From a virus: 56,094 bases of DNA. The position numbers were made by a program, and so were the translations under genes. Positions 9,120-17,191 of this stretch are shown piece by piece (the first letter of the stretch is position 1; each line of letters begins with the position of its first letter). The stretch lies in IMG/VR virus record IMGVR_UViG_3300027607_000106, positions 1 to 56,094 of that record, one strand, 5' to 3'. The notes below the pieces were generated by a model, which did no database searches, was not told where the DNA came from, and was given only the letters and a program-made list of their open reading frames with translations.

Positions 9120-10145
9120 ATGGGGTTACGTTTTATCGAGCCCGTGCGGCTCGCATTGGCGCTTTCTCTTTTGGGGCCAATCGCCGGTTACTCTTCATCC
9201 AGCGACCTAAGAATATCTGAACATCGAATACAAGATACATCAAATTTTTTCTGGGGCGTAGAACACGTTGATTACGCTCCAGGCGGCTTGACTTATTCGG
9301 TAGGCTTCGTTCATTCAAATGGAGATAGCGTTGTCAACGTGTATGAATCTGCCAAACGCAGTTTGCGATTTTCGATTAAACTGCCCGGCGAGATTCACGA
9401 CGTAGTATATTCCCAAGACAGCAAACTGATTGCTACTGCATCAAGACTTTTTGCAGATCGTTTTAGAATCCAGATTTGGAGCGCCGAAGACGGTGATCTG
9501 ATAGCGACGCGAAAATACGACGACGTGAACCTCTTTGGGCACCACAGCCTAGCATTCTTGGTTGCTCACGACGCATTGGCTATTGCCGGTACGGATAGTG
9601 GATCAGAAATCTGGAGCTTCTACAAAAAGGGAAAAAGAAGGCTAAACACTTCTGCCTCGGGAATAGCTGGAGACAATAAGGGGAAGAAGATAGCACTGTC
9701 ATTGTCTGCTATTGAGGTATATAACTACAAAAAGAAGAAATATACTAGCGATTTTGGCTCAGACCCGAATGCGATCATTTACGGGTTGAAAGACCGGCGA
9801 ATAGCTGCTTCACGCAATGGCTTCATCGATATCTACAACGCCAGAAATGGCAAACAAACGCAGAAACTATCGGGCTTCGATGGAACACCCAGAAGCCTCG
9901 CTTTCACGCCCAGGAAGCCTTTCATCGCCGTTGCAATCTCTGGAGACCCCGTCACTGTCTGGAATGCCAAAACGGGCGATCTGGTCGCCAGCTTGAATGA
10001 CGATCGCACATCTCCGCTCAACGCGTTTCAAACCGTTGCCATCTCTCCCAACGGCAAAATCGCCATGGCTGGTGACATCTTTGACAACCTTTATATCTGG
10101 GACATTGCTACAGGTGAACTCATCGACAAGATCGTGTTTGACTGA
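9120..10145 (+). CDS. Exported WD40-type beta-propeller protein (cargo gene)
   Basis: ATG 9120 follows an AGGGG ribosome site and gives a 341-residue product with a signal peptide (RLALALSLLGPIAG). The rest is built of WD40-like blades, for example IQIWSAEDGD, VTVWNAKTGD and LYIWDIATGE. The signal ends I-A-G-Y where a lipobox would read I-A-G-C, so this may be a former lipoprotein. The gene is markedly more AT-rich than the phage genes and lies on the opposite strand from the whole late operon, so it looks like an independently acquired cargo gene with its own promoter. Its partner is unknown; blades of this kind act as protein-binding platforms. Confidence 0.8.
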   Translation: MGLRFIEPVRLALALSLLGPIAGYSSSSDLRISEHRIQDTSNFFWGVEHVDYAPGGLTYSVGFVHSNGDSVVNVYESAKRSLRFSIKLPGEIHDVVYSQDSKLIATASRLFADRFRIQIWSAEDGDLIATRKYDDVNLFGHHSLAFLVAHDALAIAGTDSGSEIWSFYKKGKRRLNTSASGIAGDNKGKKIALSLSAIEVYNYKKKKYTSDFGSDPNAIIYGLKDRRIAASRNGFIDIYNARNGKQTQKLSGFDGTPRSLAFTPRKPFIAVAISGDPVTVWNAKTGDLVASLNDDRTSPLNAFQTVAISPNGKIAMAGDIFDNLYIWDIATGELIDKIVFD

Positions 10146-10400
10146 TCCAGGCCACATTCTGTCGCGCAGGAAAGTCGGCTCTGCGGATACTCCCTCTACC
10201 CCATAACTGAAGTGGAGGCTGTCAGGAGCGGTCTGAGCATAACCTAAAGATAAGAATCCGGCTTCCCCTCCGCAACTGAAGTCTCTGTTTGCTCGGCTAC
10301 GGAACAAATATACCGCAGTACAATTCTTGCAAAGAACAAATCAATAATTGCAATTCAGCAAAATAAAACTAATACAAAACTCAAAAAGATACGAATAAGC
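10146..10400. other. Convergent intergenic gap, AT-rich
   Basis: The 255 bases between the ends of the WD40 and SleB genes become strongly AT-rich towards 10400. I see no gene, clear terminator or repeat here. Confidence 0.6.
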
Positions 10401-11216
10401 TCAATCAGTTGGCTTGTAAAAAACAAACCCGCCGCTTTCAATCGTCTTCATCAACTCGTCGGACGACGCCCATGATGGATTTACTACATTAACATGATAA
10501 TGAGTCGCGCCATCCGTAGGGTCAATCGTTGCCCCTCCAAGCGCCTGACCGGCAAGCTCATATATCGCATCAAACTGACTATCATCTCCTTTCCTTTTGG
10601 CCAGCATCAACCGGCGATCCGGGCTATTCAGATTCCAGCTCGAAAACTGATACCGCGCCAAAACAACTTCGGCTACCGTACTGCCGTACCTGGCAGATTG
10701 CATCCGGTTTAGCACCACGTGTGCGACAGCTTTCTGTGTTTCGTACCTTTCAGCTCGCGCTTCGCCCCAAATCGTCCTAGCAAGCAATAGACGCGGCTCT
10801 TCCTTCATCAAAACCGAATTATTCACTTCACCCCGAACAACTGGTTCAACAGATGAAGTTATAGCAAAATTCCCCTGAGGCAGAACACCAGTTTTAGCCC
10901 ATGATTCAAACTCGTCTTTGGGGATTTCAACATTTGAGTATTTTGATAAAGATCTAAGTGCAAATTTTCTTGCCTCTACACTATTTTTTGTATCGTGATC
11001 GCCGCTCAATATTGTGAGAGCAACATTAACCATCTGAATATCAAGCTCTCTGTCTTTATTCAAATAACCAAACGCCCCCGTTGTCATTGTCGCGATTGCA
11101 GTGAGTGCGGCTCCGGCGACACCGCTCAAAAGCGGGATAAGGACTTCTTTACGCGCAATCATACGGCGCTGAAACGGCTTACCCGAACTATCAAGTATTT
11201 TGCTTTCATCCGACAT
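10401..11216 (-). CDS. Membrane-anchored SleB-type cell-wall hydrolase (probable endolysin)
   Basis: A 271-residue protein. Residues 1-25 are polar, 26-50 form a transmembrane or signal-anchor helix (VLIPLLSGVAGAALTA), 55-135 are a linker, and 142-268 match the SleB/Hydrolase_2 family, with TIWGEARAE (Glu152 the likely catalytic acid), VVLNRM, YQFSSWN and HYHVNVVNPSWA. The family cleaves the peptidoglycan glycan strand. It is the only lytic glycan hydrolase seen in the window and has the late-gene orientation, so I infer that it is the endolysin, exported by its own N-terminal helix. A host-derived envelope enzyme carried as cargo is the alternative, supported by the lower GC of the region. 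Confidence 0.8.
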   Translation of the reverse strand: MSDESKILDSSGKPFQRRMIARKEVLIPLLSGVAGAALTAIATMTTGAFGYLNKDRELDIQMVNVALTILSGDHDTKNSVEARKFALRSLSKYSNVEIPKDEFESWAKTGVLPQGNFAITSSVEPVVRGEVNNSVLMKEEPRLLLARTIWGEARAERYETQKAVAHVVLNRMQSARYGSTVAEVVLARYQFSSWNLNSPDRRLMLAKRKGDDSQFDAIYELAGQALGGATIDPTDGATHYHVNVVNPSWASSDELMKTIESGGFVFYKPTD

Positions 11217-11246
11217 CCATGTTTTCTCGACTAAGTCAGGAAGCGA

Positions 11247-11420
11247 CTAACTGATAGCAGCATCTCCCATCCCTTCACAACCAATACCCGCGACCAACCC
11301 GATTACCCATGTGGCAGCAGTGGCCGGCGGTGGACTCTTACGGCAACCACCGCCGTGAGCATTCGCCAGACTGGGCAACCCAACCGCGATAGCCGCAACC
11401 AGCATCAATGCAATCCGCAT
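11247..11420 (-). CDS. Small secreted two-cysteine peptide
   Basis: ATG 11420 has a very strong ribosome site (AAGGAGGGG) 5 bases upstream, which decides the start over longer frames. The 57-residue product has a clear signal peptide (MRIALMLVAAIAVGLPSLANA, cleavage after ANA). The mature peptide of about 36 residues has HGGGC, a KSPPP turn and a mildly hydrophobic tail with a second cysteine. It ends 30 bases before the SleB hydrolase gene, on the same strand. It could be a lysis accessory (spanin- or holin-like), but the lipobox is not canonical and no family is recognised. Confidence 0.6.
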   Translation of the reverse strand: MRIALMLVAAIAVGLPSLANAHGGGCRKSPPPATAATWVIGLVAGIGCEGMGDAAIS

Positions 11421-11686
11421 TTCACCCCTCCTTACGTGCAAAAGACGCCTAAGGGCTGCATGCGGCAGCATTGTCACGCAATCAGAAACCGCGATAGTGT
11501 GTCTCAAACGAAACAGGAGACGCTCATGCTAAGTTGCGGCTGATCTGCGATTTCTGAACTGGCTAGGGGCGGCTCCGAGGAACCGCCCTCCCGAAGGCCA
11601 GGATGAAGCCTAAGTGTGGTCCGGCAGGAGCCGGGCTTTTCCATTGACGCGCGCGAACCCCGACCGGCTTCAATCGTCGCTTTGCT
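11421..11686. other. Non-coding gap with two hairpins
   Basis: No convincing gene is present. A stem GGGCGG...CCGCCC lies near 11566-11588, followed by a terminator-like hairpin at 11621-11640. A five-codon ATG frame at 11526 (MLSCG) after CAGGAGA is too short to call. The leader of the 57-residue peptide gene is at the left end. Confidence 0.45.
11621..11640 (+). terminator. Terminator-like hairpin, plus strand
   Basis: CCGGC-AGGA-GCCGG-GCTTTT forms a 5-bp GC stem followed by a short T tract. No plus-strand gene precedes it, so it may end a short untranslated transcript from the gap or be a relic. Confidence 0.45.
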
Positions 11687-11926
11687 CTATTTAGCGTCTT
11701 CTCTCGGGGGCGTGAGCACTTGGTCGCGCCATTCCTCGTCGAACGGTGGGCGGTCCAGATGTAGCTCTTCCATCATTGATGAAATCGCTATCCCAATCAT
11801 ATGGGCTGGCAACTCAAATCCCATCTCTTCGGCTGTCACTCTCGAATATTCCAGCATACGAATGAAAGCGATACATTCTTTGACATTATCGACTTGACCG
11901 GTGTCGGCGGTATCCTCACCCAGCAT
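11687..11926 (-). CDS. Small acidic protein of unknown function
   Basis: A 79-residue, methionine-rich, acidic helical protein (VTAEEMGFELPAHMIGIAISSMMEELHLDRPPFDEEW). The ATG at 11926 has GAGAG 6 bases upstream. I recognise no family. It lies between the SARP/TPR regulator and the small secreted peptide in the accessory block, in late-gene orientation, and the next gene upstream ends about 100 bases away. Confidence 0.55.
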   Translation of the reverse strand: MLGEDTADTGQVDNVKECIAFIRMLEYSRVTAEEMGFELPAHMIGIAISSMMEELHLDRPPFDEEWRDQVLTPPREDAK

Positions 11927-12022
11927 CTCAAATCTCTCATCAGCTAATTCTCACCCTGGGAGAGATGCATACAGTCCACAGCGTTACACGACGTTACAGC
12001 GGGCAGCTGAGGGGCCGATTGC

Positions 12023-14047
12023 CTATTTGAAGCCCGCCCGTTTTAAGCCTTCGCGGTAGTGAGCAATTTGGGACGGGTCATTGTCCGGCAGGACCGAAAG
12101 CCAATTGTCGACAGTGAAATCCGGTATTTCCTCAAGCGTGACTTGCATAAGCCGCTGCGCAGACCGGGTGTTCCCGAGCATAGCGTTTGCCGCGGCACCC
12201 AGCCTGGCGGCCGGGGTCCAATCTTGCATCTTCTCGATGCTCGCCACGGCCTCACCGTAGCGCTCGGAAAAGAAGTTGGCGCCCGCTGATATCCACCAGT
12301 AAACATCCGGCGCATGGGGATTTAGGTCGATCGCCTGATCGATCTTTTGCAGAGCCTCTTCAGGTCGGGAGGCATGCACCAAACTGTCGGCATAGTCCGC
12401 TAGTAAATCGGCATGCGACGGGGTGTATGCTTCGGCATCGCGGAACACGTTGATACTCTCGTCGAAAATGCCTTGAAGCTTTCTGACCGCTCCGAGTTCC
12501 CGATAGCCGCATGCATCATCAGGGTCCAGAGAAATCGCAAGCTTTGCGTGCGTTTCAGCCGAAGACAGCAATTCCCCGTCTCCGCGAGCCGTCAATATCC
12601 ACTCCAGGTGCTCCGTACGCGCCACCCCGCTCCATGCGTTCGCAAAGTATGGCGACTCTTTGGCCGACAATGTGAAGTGCTTGCGGGCACGCCGAACGCT
12701 TGGAAGATCGAGCATCGCCATATACCGCGAGCCGAGCAGGTAATTCTGATAGGCATCCGCGCTTGCGTGCTGGTTGATGCGCGAGATTGACAGTTCTTCG
12801 ATTTCGCGAACGATTGCCCGAACGGTCCTGCTCACTATAGCGTTGTAGGCACTGGTCAGGTGTTGCAGAGACAAGTCAAATCGATCTGCCCAAACCACCT
12901 CGTTGTGTTGTGTATCAATCAATTCCACGATCCAAGAACCACTTTGAAACGCCGCAGCGGCTCGTGTCTGGACCGCGTAGTCAATGTTGTAGATCTGATA
13001 CGCCAGCAGTCTTTCGTCCGGATTGATCCGCCTTGCTGTATGGGTTCCGATAACGCGCAGGTCACGCGCTCGGCAAAGCCCGAGTTGGATATCCTCCAGG
13101 AACGCCGATGCGATGTTGCAATCGGTTCGAACGGATTCTTCCGGCGCGAGAACGGCGACACGAGGCAAAATCCATTCCGGACGATCAAGCCCGTGGTGCG
13201 CCGTTTCCATCTTGGGGGCTAGCCGAAGCCCTTTTATCAGTCGTTCCGTCGCCGACTCCGGGGTCGCCTGGAATTCACTTCGAAGACGGTCTTTGAAGTC
13301 TTCGAGTATCTTTATGGCCTCATAGGGTTTCCGCTTATGCACCAGAACTTCAGTAAGCACCTGATATGCTGTTTCGTTGCTCCAATCGAGAAGAACAAGC
13401 CGACGTGCGGCCTGCTCTAGCAATTCACCATGTTCATGCAGATCGACAGCGCGCATCGCACGGGCGATCAGTTCCACCAACAAAGAAACATACTTGCCGC
13501 GCTCGGCTTCCAGCCAAGCGTCCCCAGCTCGGCTCGAGGCAGAAAGACCCTCAAGGTAGGCCCCACGAACGATGAACAAGAAGCTTGTCAGACTATCGAT
13601 CGCCGAATTGCCAAGACTGGTGTACAGCAAGTCGGTATCGCATTGGATTTGGTTAGGATCGATTGATACGCTGTGTTTTGTAGACGAAAACAGCCGGATC
13701 CCTGATGCCGTCTGCTTGTTCTTGATGCGGAGTAGAAGCTGACGGAGATTGGCCAGCGGCTTTACCGCCTCGGCTTCATCCCAAAGGAAATCGGCTAGTT
13801 CGGCGCGCGTTACTGTGCAGGACGGCCGGGTCTTTATATAGGCGAGCGCCAGCAGTGCCTTCCCTGGGATCGAAATTGCGTCGCCCGAGCCGTCCGAAAT
13901 TCTCGGGGGCCCGAACGAGATAAGGCGAAGCAATTTGTGTCTCGCTGTTGGCCCCGTTGCGGGCAGTGCCGCCTCATCTAACGTGGCTGGAACATCGAGC
14001 CGGCGAGAAAGCGTCCCCTTTACCTCACGCTTCCCGGGTGCCGCCAA
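12023..14047 (-). CDS. SARP/BTAD-type transcriptional regulator with TPR domain
   Basis: A 674-residue cytoplasmic regulator. Residues 40-135 form an OmpR-like winged helix (LAYIKTRPSCTVTRAELADFLW, NLRQLLLRIKNK). Residues 140-280 form the BTAD helical domain (EAIKILEDFKDRLRSEF). Residues 300-430 resemble the FlgO/TolB-like domain that follows BTAD in proteobacterial members (RVAVLAPEES, IYNIDYAVQTRAA). Residues 440-670 are TPR helices (IDQAIDLNPHAPDVYWW). A TTG at 14047 is the only start in frame near a reasonable leader. Such proteins are usually chromosomal regulators and are not expected in a tail operon. An 18-bp palindrome lies just upstream. Confidence 0.8.
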   Translation of the reverse strand: MAAPGKREVKGTLSRRLDVPATLDEAALPATGPTARHKLLRLISFGPPRISDGSGDAISIPGKALLALAYIKTRPSCTVTRAELADFLWDEAEAVKPLANLRQLLLRIKNKQTASGIRLFSSTKHSVSIDPNQIQCDTDLLYTSLGNSAIDSLTSFLFIVRGAYLEGLSASSRAGDAWLEAERGKYVSLLVELIARAMRAVDLHEHGELLEQAARRLVLLDWSNETAYQVLTEVLVHKRKPYEAIKILEDFKDRLRSEFQATPESATERLIKGLRLAPKMETAHHGLDRPEWILPRVAVLAPEESVRTDCNIASAFLEDIQLGLCRARDLRVIGTHTARRINPDERLLAYQIYNIDYAVQTRAAAAFQSGSWIVELIDTQHNEVVWADRFDLSLQHLTSAYNAIVSRTVRAIVREIEELSISRINQHASADAYQNYLLGSRYMAMLDLPSVRRARKHFTLSAKESPYFANAWSGVARTEHLEWILTARGDGELLSSAETHAKLAISLDPDDACGYRELGAVRKLQGIFDESINVFRDAEAYTPSHADLLADYADSLVHASRPEEALQKIDQAIDLNPHAPDVYWWISAGANFFSERYGEAVASIEKMQDWTPAARLGAAANAMLGNTRSAQRLMQVTLEEIPDFTVDNWLSVLPDNDPSQIAHYREGLKRAGFK

Positions 14048-14064
14048 TGTAATTACGCGGATAA

Positions 14065-14082
14065 GAACGTATACGCACGTTC
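14065..14082. promoter_or_regulatory. Palindrome upstream of the SARP-like gene (candidate operator)
   Basis: GAACGT-ATACGC-ACGTTC has perfect 6-bp arms and a 6-bp centre, 18 bases upstream of the TTG start. Its position suits autoregulation of the SARP-like gene. This is inferred only. Confidence 0.4.
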
Positions 14083-14150
14083 TGCGTGATTGTCACTCAA
14101 TCTGTGATGGAGGCGGGTAGCGTAGTTGGGGCCTCAGTTCCTTGCCGGCG

Positions 14151-16283
14151 TCACCGCCTCCGCCTGGGCAGTCCGCGCACGGGGTTGACACCGAAACGTT
14201 TCTCGATCGCCTTGCCGGTCGCCCCTCGATTGGCGACGGAATCGGCAATTGCCCCATCGACCATCCGGCGCATCGTGACCTCTATCGTCCCGTCGGCATT
14301 TTGGCTCACCTCTGCCTTGTCACCGCCGGGCGCCTCGTTGACGACCACATGGACGTCCGGCGCAGCGGCTGCCGCTGAATTGCTGTTCGCCGCCGGAGAT
14401 AGCCGAAGGGGCGTCGGTGATCGGAATGCGGCGGATGGAGAACTGGACTGCCCGGCGATCGTACTGAGACCTGAGATCCGGCTTACCGAACTCATACCGC
14501 CTGGTGTGGCGAAGTCCGGCCCCGGTGTGAGGATCATGGGATTGCCGGTCGCAACCCGTGGGATGAACAGACCGCCCGAGAACAGCCCGGCAAGCGGCCC
14601 TTCACCCAGAAGCAAGGCCTGCAAAACCAGATCACCCAACCTGCTGATCAGGTTGTCGACGACCGCAATCCCGGTGTCGAGTTCCCTGAACAATTGCCGC
14701 GCGGCATCTCGCGCGGTGTCATACCCAAGTGATTGAAGCTCCGTGGCCTGTTCCTGCTTGCGAATGAGTTCTTCTGTTTTCCGTACCCACTCCTCAATCG
14801 AACCCGCCATTTCATGGTTTTCGTCGATCCCTGCGCGCTTCAGCGCGTTGTAGACCGCCTGCTCTTCGTTCGTCCGCTGCAATTGCGCATGTTCGAAGAT
14901 CAGCGAGTCGATGATATTGTCTATCTTCTGTTGCGCGCGTTCTTGCTCGCGGGTGGCCTGCTTCTGCAACCGCTCGGCCTCGCGCTGAGACTTCAACAGG
15001 GCCTCCCGCGCCTTCTCTTCGTCGTACATAAGCGTGACACGAGCGGCGATCTGCTCGGCTTCCTTTGTTCCGGCTTCGGCATTCGCCTCGCGCTGTTCCT
15101 TCAGGATGCGATTCTGAAGCTCGCTCCGCCGGCCGGCTTCAATCTCCTCGTTGAGCCGTTCGACGACCTGCTCATAGGCCGAAGGAAGGTCCTGTGCTGC
15201 GCGCGCCTGCTCCAAGCGTGCGCCGGCATCAATGGCCGCCTCGGCAAGCGCCAGGATATCGTCGCGCAGCTGCAGCAGGTTCGACGGGTTCCCGGCCTCC
15301 TGGACAATTCGTGAGACCTCCTCGCGAAACGCCTTCATATCCGGTGTGCCTGCCCGAGCTTCCTTCCGGAGTTGCTCGATCGGCTCGCGGAACGCTTCGA
15401 ACTGGCTGGTTGCCCGTCCGCCGCCGGCAAAGCCACCGCGTGTTCCAAACAGCAACGTGTTCCCGGTCAAGAATTCCTCGACCTCTTTGTCCAGGCTCTC
15501 CCGCGCCTGCTGGAGGTTCGATGCAACATCGACGTCGAGGACAACCTTGCTCTTCCTGGCATAGTCCTCTAGCCCGTCCGCCGCCTCGCCATAGGCATCC
15601 TTCAACTCGCGGATCAGCTTGTCGTGCTTCTCAAGCGCCTTGTCGGCGTCGTCCGCGCCGTCTGTAACCGCATCGAACAGAAATCCGGCCGCACCGGCTG
15701 CCGCAGCGATACCGATGGTTGTGAGCATGAGCGGATTGGTGACGAAAGAGATCAGGCCAGTGCCAAGGGCCTTCGCAGCGCCGAGCACGCCGGTGCCCGG
15801 CCCAAAGATCGCCGAGATTTGCGCGCCCTGCTGCGCCATGACCATAAACGGGCTCTGGCCGGACGCCAACGAAACGCCGATGTCAGCGATCTGATGGTTC
15901 AGGTTCGTCAGTTGCGCGGCGTTCAACTGGTTTGCGTTGACCGCCTGCCCTACGACGGCATTCTGCGTCATGTAGCGCTGGTTGGCCAATGCCATCAGTT
16001 CGTTCTGGCGTTCGATCGATACAAGGCCTTGTTCGCGAGCGCGCAGGAGCGTTCTCTCGACCTTTTCAAGCTGTAGCTGCCCTCGATGAACGGGATCGAG
16101 AGACCGCTGCAAACGCGCATAGGCCCGTTCAACGCTCAGTGTTGCGCGGGACGTCTTGGCCCCTTTCGACGCGACATTGTCCTGGGCAGCGGCGACCTTG
16201 TTCAGATCGGCGGCGGCCTCCTTGACACCGCGCGTCTTACCCTCAATCAGGACAGAGCTGCGGATTTCACTGATCGACGGCAT
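14151..16283 (-). CDS. Tail tape measure protein
   Basis: A 710-residue protein that sets tail length and occupies the tail tube. It has the N-terminal pattern of the prophage tape-measure family (SVERAYARLQRSLDP, then NQLNAAQLTNLNHQIADIG and GQSPFMVMAQQGAQIS). A hydrophobic segment near 170-205 follows, then long heptad-rich helices near 215-520, and a Ser/Ala-rich C-terminus with HVVVNEAPGG. The start overlaps the end of the frameshifted T reading frame by 17 bases, as expected for the G-T-H order. At 710 residues the predicted tail is fairly short. Its 3' end faces the accessory block. Confidence 0.92.
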   Translation of the reverse strand: MPSISEIRSSVLIEGKTRGVKEAAADLNKVAAAQDNVASKGAKTSRATLSVERAYARLQRSLDPVHRGQLQLEKVERTLLRAREQGLVSIERQNELMALANQRYMTQNAVVGQAVNANQLNAAQLTNLNHQIADIGVSLASGQSPFMVMAQQGAQISAIFGPGTGVLGAAKALGTGLISFVTNPLMLTTIGIAAAAGAAGFLFDAVTDGADDADKALEKHDKLIRELKDAYGEAADGLEDYARKSKVVLDVDVASNLQQARESLDKEVEEFLTGNTLLFGTRGGFAGGGRATSQFEAFREPIEQLRKEARAGTPDMKAFREEVSRIVQEAGNPSNLLQLRDDILALAEAAIDAGARLEQARAAQDLPSAYEQVVERLNEEIEAGRRSELQNRILKEQREANAEAGTKEAEQIAARVTLMYDEEKAREALLKSQREAERLQKQATREQERAQQKIDNIIDSLIFEHAQLQRTNEEQAVYNALKRAGIDENHEMAGSIEEWVRKTEELIRKQEQATELQSLGYDTARDAARQLFRELDTGIAVVDNLISRLGDLVLQALLLGEGPLAGLFSGGLFIPRVATGNPMILTPGPDFATPGGMSSVSRISGLSTIAGQSSSPSAAFRSPTPLRLSPAANSNSAAAAAPDVHVVVNEAPGGDKAEVSQNADGTIEVTMRRMVDGAIADSVANRGATGKAIEKRFGVNPVRGLPRRRR

Positions 16284-16614
16284 TTCTGTCTTTGCTCACA
16301 TGCTTGATGTAGTCCGCATCGAGAGTGCGGATCAGGCCTTCGAACCACTCGAATTCATCGATTCCGTGCGGGCCATAGCGCTGCGCATAGGCGTTGATGG
16401 CAGACCAGTAAATCGGGCCGCACCCGCCCATGCCGATCTGGCGATCGCCGTTGAGCGCCCAGAAGGCCCGCCAAACCGGCAACAGGTGGTCATGGGGATC
16501 GACGCGCCGCAGCAGCGCCTTCGGCGGCACCCCGTCCAGTTCGGCCTGATCTTCCAGCCATTGAACGCGCTCACCCCATTGCAGGTGCCAGGCGAGCGCG
16601 GCTGTTAGTTTCCC
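16267..16614 (-). CDS. Tail chaperone T part, made as a -1 frameshift fusion with G
   Basis: The frame opens at the slippery site and reads without a stop to 16267 (W-H-L-Q-W-G-E-R-V-Q-W-L-E, then IGMGGCGPIYWSAINAYAQR). There is no good ribosome site at the internal GTG 16530, so independent translation is unlikely. As in lambda G/GT, a minority of ribosomes should produce the GT fusion (about 255 residues), which recruits tail tube subunits to the tape measure. The tape measure gene follows immediately with an overlap. Confidence 0.85.
   Translation of the reverse strand, partial: GKLTAALAWHLQWGERVQWLEDQAELDGVPPKALLRRVDPHDHLLPVWRAFWALNGDRQIGMGGCGPIYWSAINAYAQRYGPHGIDEFEWFEGLIRTLDADYIKHVSKDRNAVDQ
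16605..16614 (-). promoter_or_regulatory. Programmed -1 ribosomal frameshift site G GGA AAC followed by TAA
   Basis: On the minus strand the heptamer G-GGA-AAC lies at 16614-16608 in the zero frame of G, with the stop codon TAA next (16607-16605). This is the X-XXY-YYZ pattern, close to the lambda GGGAAAG site. Slipping by -1 reads GGG-AAA-CTA and enters the open T frame. Confidence 0.88.
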
Positions 16615-17033
16615 TCATCGGCCTTGGTGTCGACGGCGGCCTCGTCACCGACGATCAAGGCGGCCCAGACCACGCTGTCGCGGAAACGCCGGTATTCAGG
16701 CTCATTGAGCAGCGGCTCGGCCTGCCCCTTCGAATACTTGATCGGCTTCCCGTCATCGTCCGACAGGTTGCGCCAATCGAGCAGGACGGTTTCGAGAAGG
16801 CACTGCGAAACGATCCTGTCGGCCGCCGCCGGATCGATCATGCCGCCGATTTTGGCGCTTCGATCAAGGCCGCGGACGAGCTTGGCGTACAATGCGCGAT
16901 AGTCCGCATTGTCCATACCCCGGACCTTGAGCTCGAGGTCGCCCATTTCCGGAATCTGATACTCGGTCGACGGCCCGATCCAGCGCCCCTGGTCGATCGC
17001 GACCGTATTCACCTTGACGGCGGAAAGCTTCAT
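16605..17033 (-). CDS. Tail assembly chaperone G
   Basis: A 142-residue protein (MKLSAVKVNTVAIDQGRWIG...) in the position and size range of lambda G-type tail chaperones, between tail tube and tape measure. It would coat the tape measure during tail assembly. It ends DEGN with the stop TAA directly after a slippery heptamer, so some ribosomes shift to the -1 frame and add the T domain. The ATG at 17033 overlaps the stop of the preceding 53-residue gene. Confidence 0.88.
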   Translation of the reverse strand: MKLSAVKVNTVAIDQGRWIGPSTEYQIPEMGDLELKVRGMDNADYRALYAKLVRGLDRSAKIGGMIDPAAADRIVSQCLLETVLLDWRNLSDDDGKPIKYSKGQAEPLLNEPEYRRFRDSVVWAALIVGDEAAVDTKADEGN

Positions 17034-17191
17034 GATTTGTCCTTCTCAAGCTTGGGGAATTTGGCAAGGCCCTTGGCGACGATCAGGTCGGCATAGTCGT
17101 CGTCCTCGATGTCGGTCGGGCCCGCGGGATAGAACGTCTTGATGCCGCCCGGATAGCCGGTATGCGGCGTGGTCACGGTGACGGTTTTCAT
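17030..17191 (-). CDS. Small tail-module protein of unknown function
   Basis: ATG 17191 overlaps the tail-tube stop as TGATG, so the start within the longer frame is clear. The 53-residue product (MKTVTVTTPHTGYPGGIKTF...) is acidic and ends in a lysine-rich tail. Small genes of this kind commonly separate tail tube and chaperone genes in HK97-like prophages. No enzymatic or membrane features are seen, and the role is unknown. Confidence 0.7.
   Translation of the reverse strand: MKTVTVTTPHTGYPGGIKTFYPAGPTDIEDDDYADLIVAKGLAKFPKLEKDKS

Noticed and set aside
11526-11543. Five-codon frame MLSCG after CAGGAGA
   Set aside because: Too short to call a gene, with no supporting context beyond a downstream hairpin.
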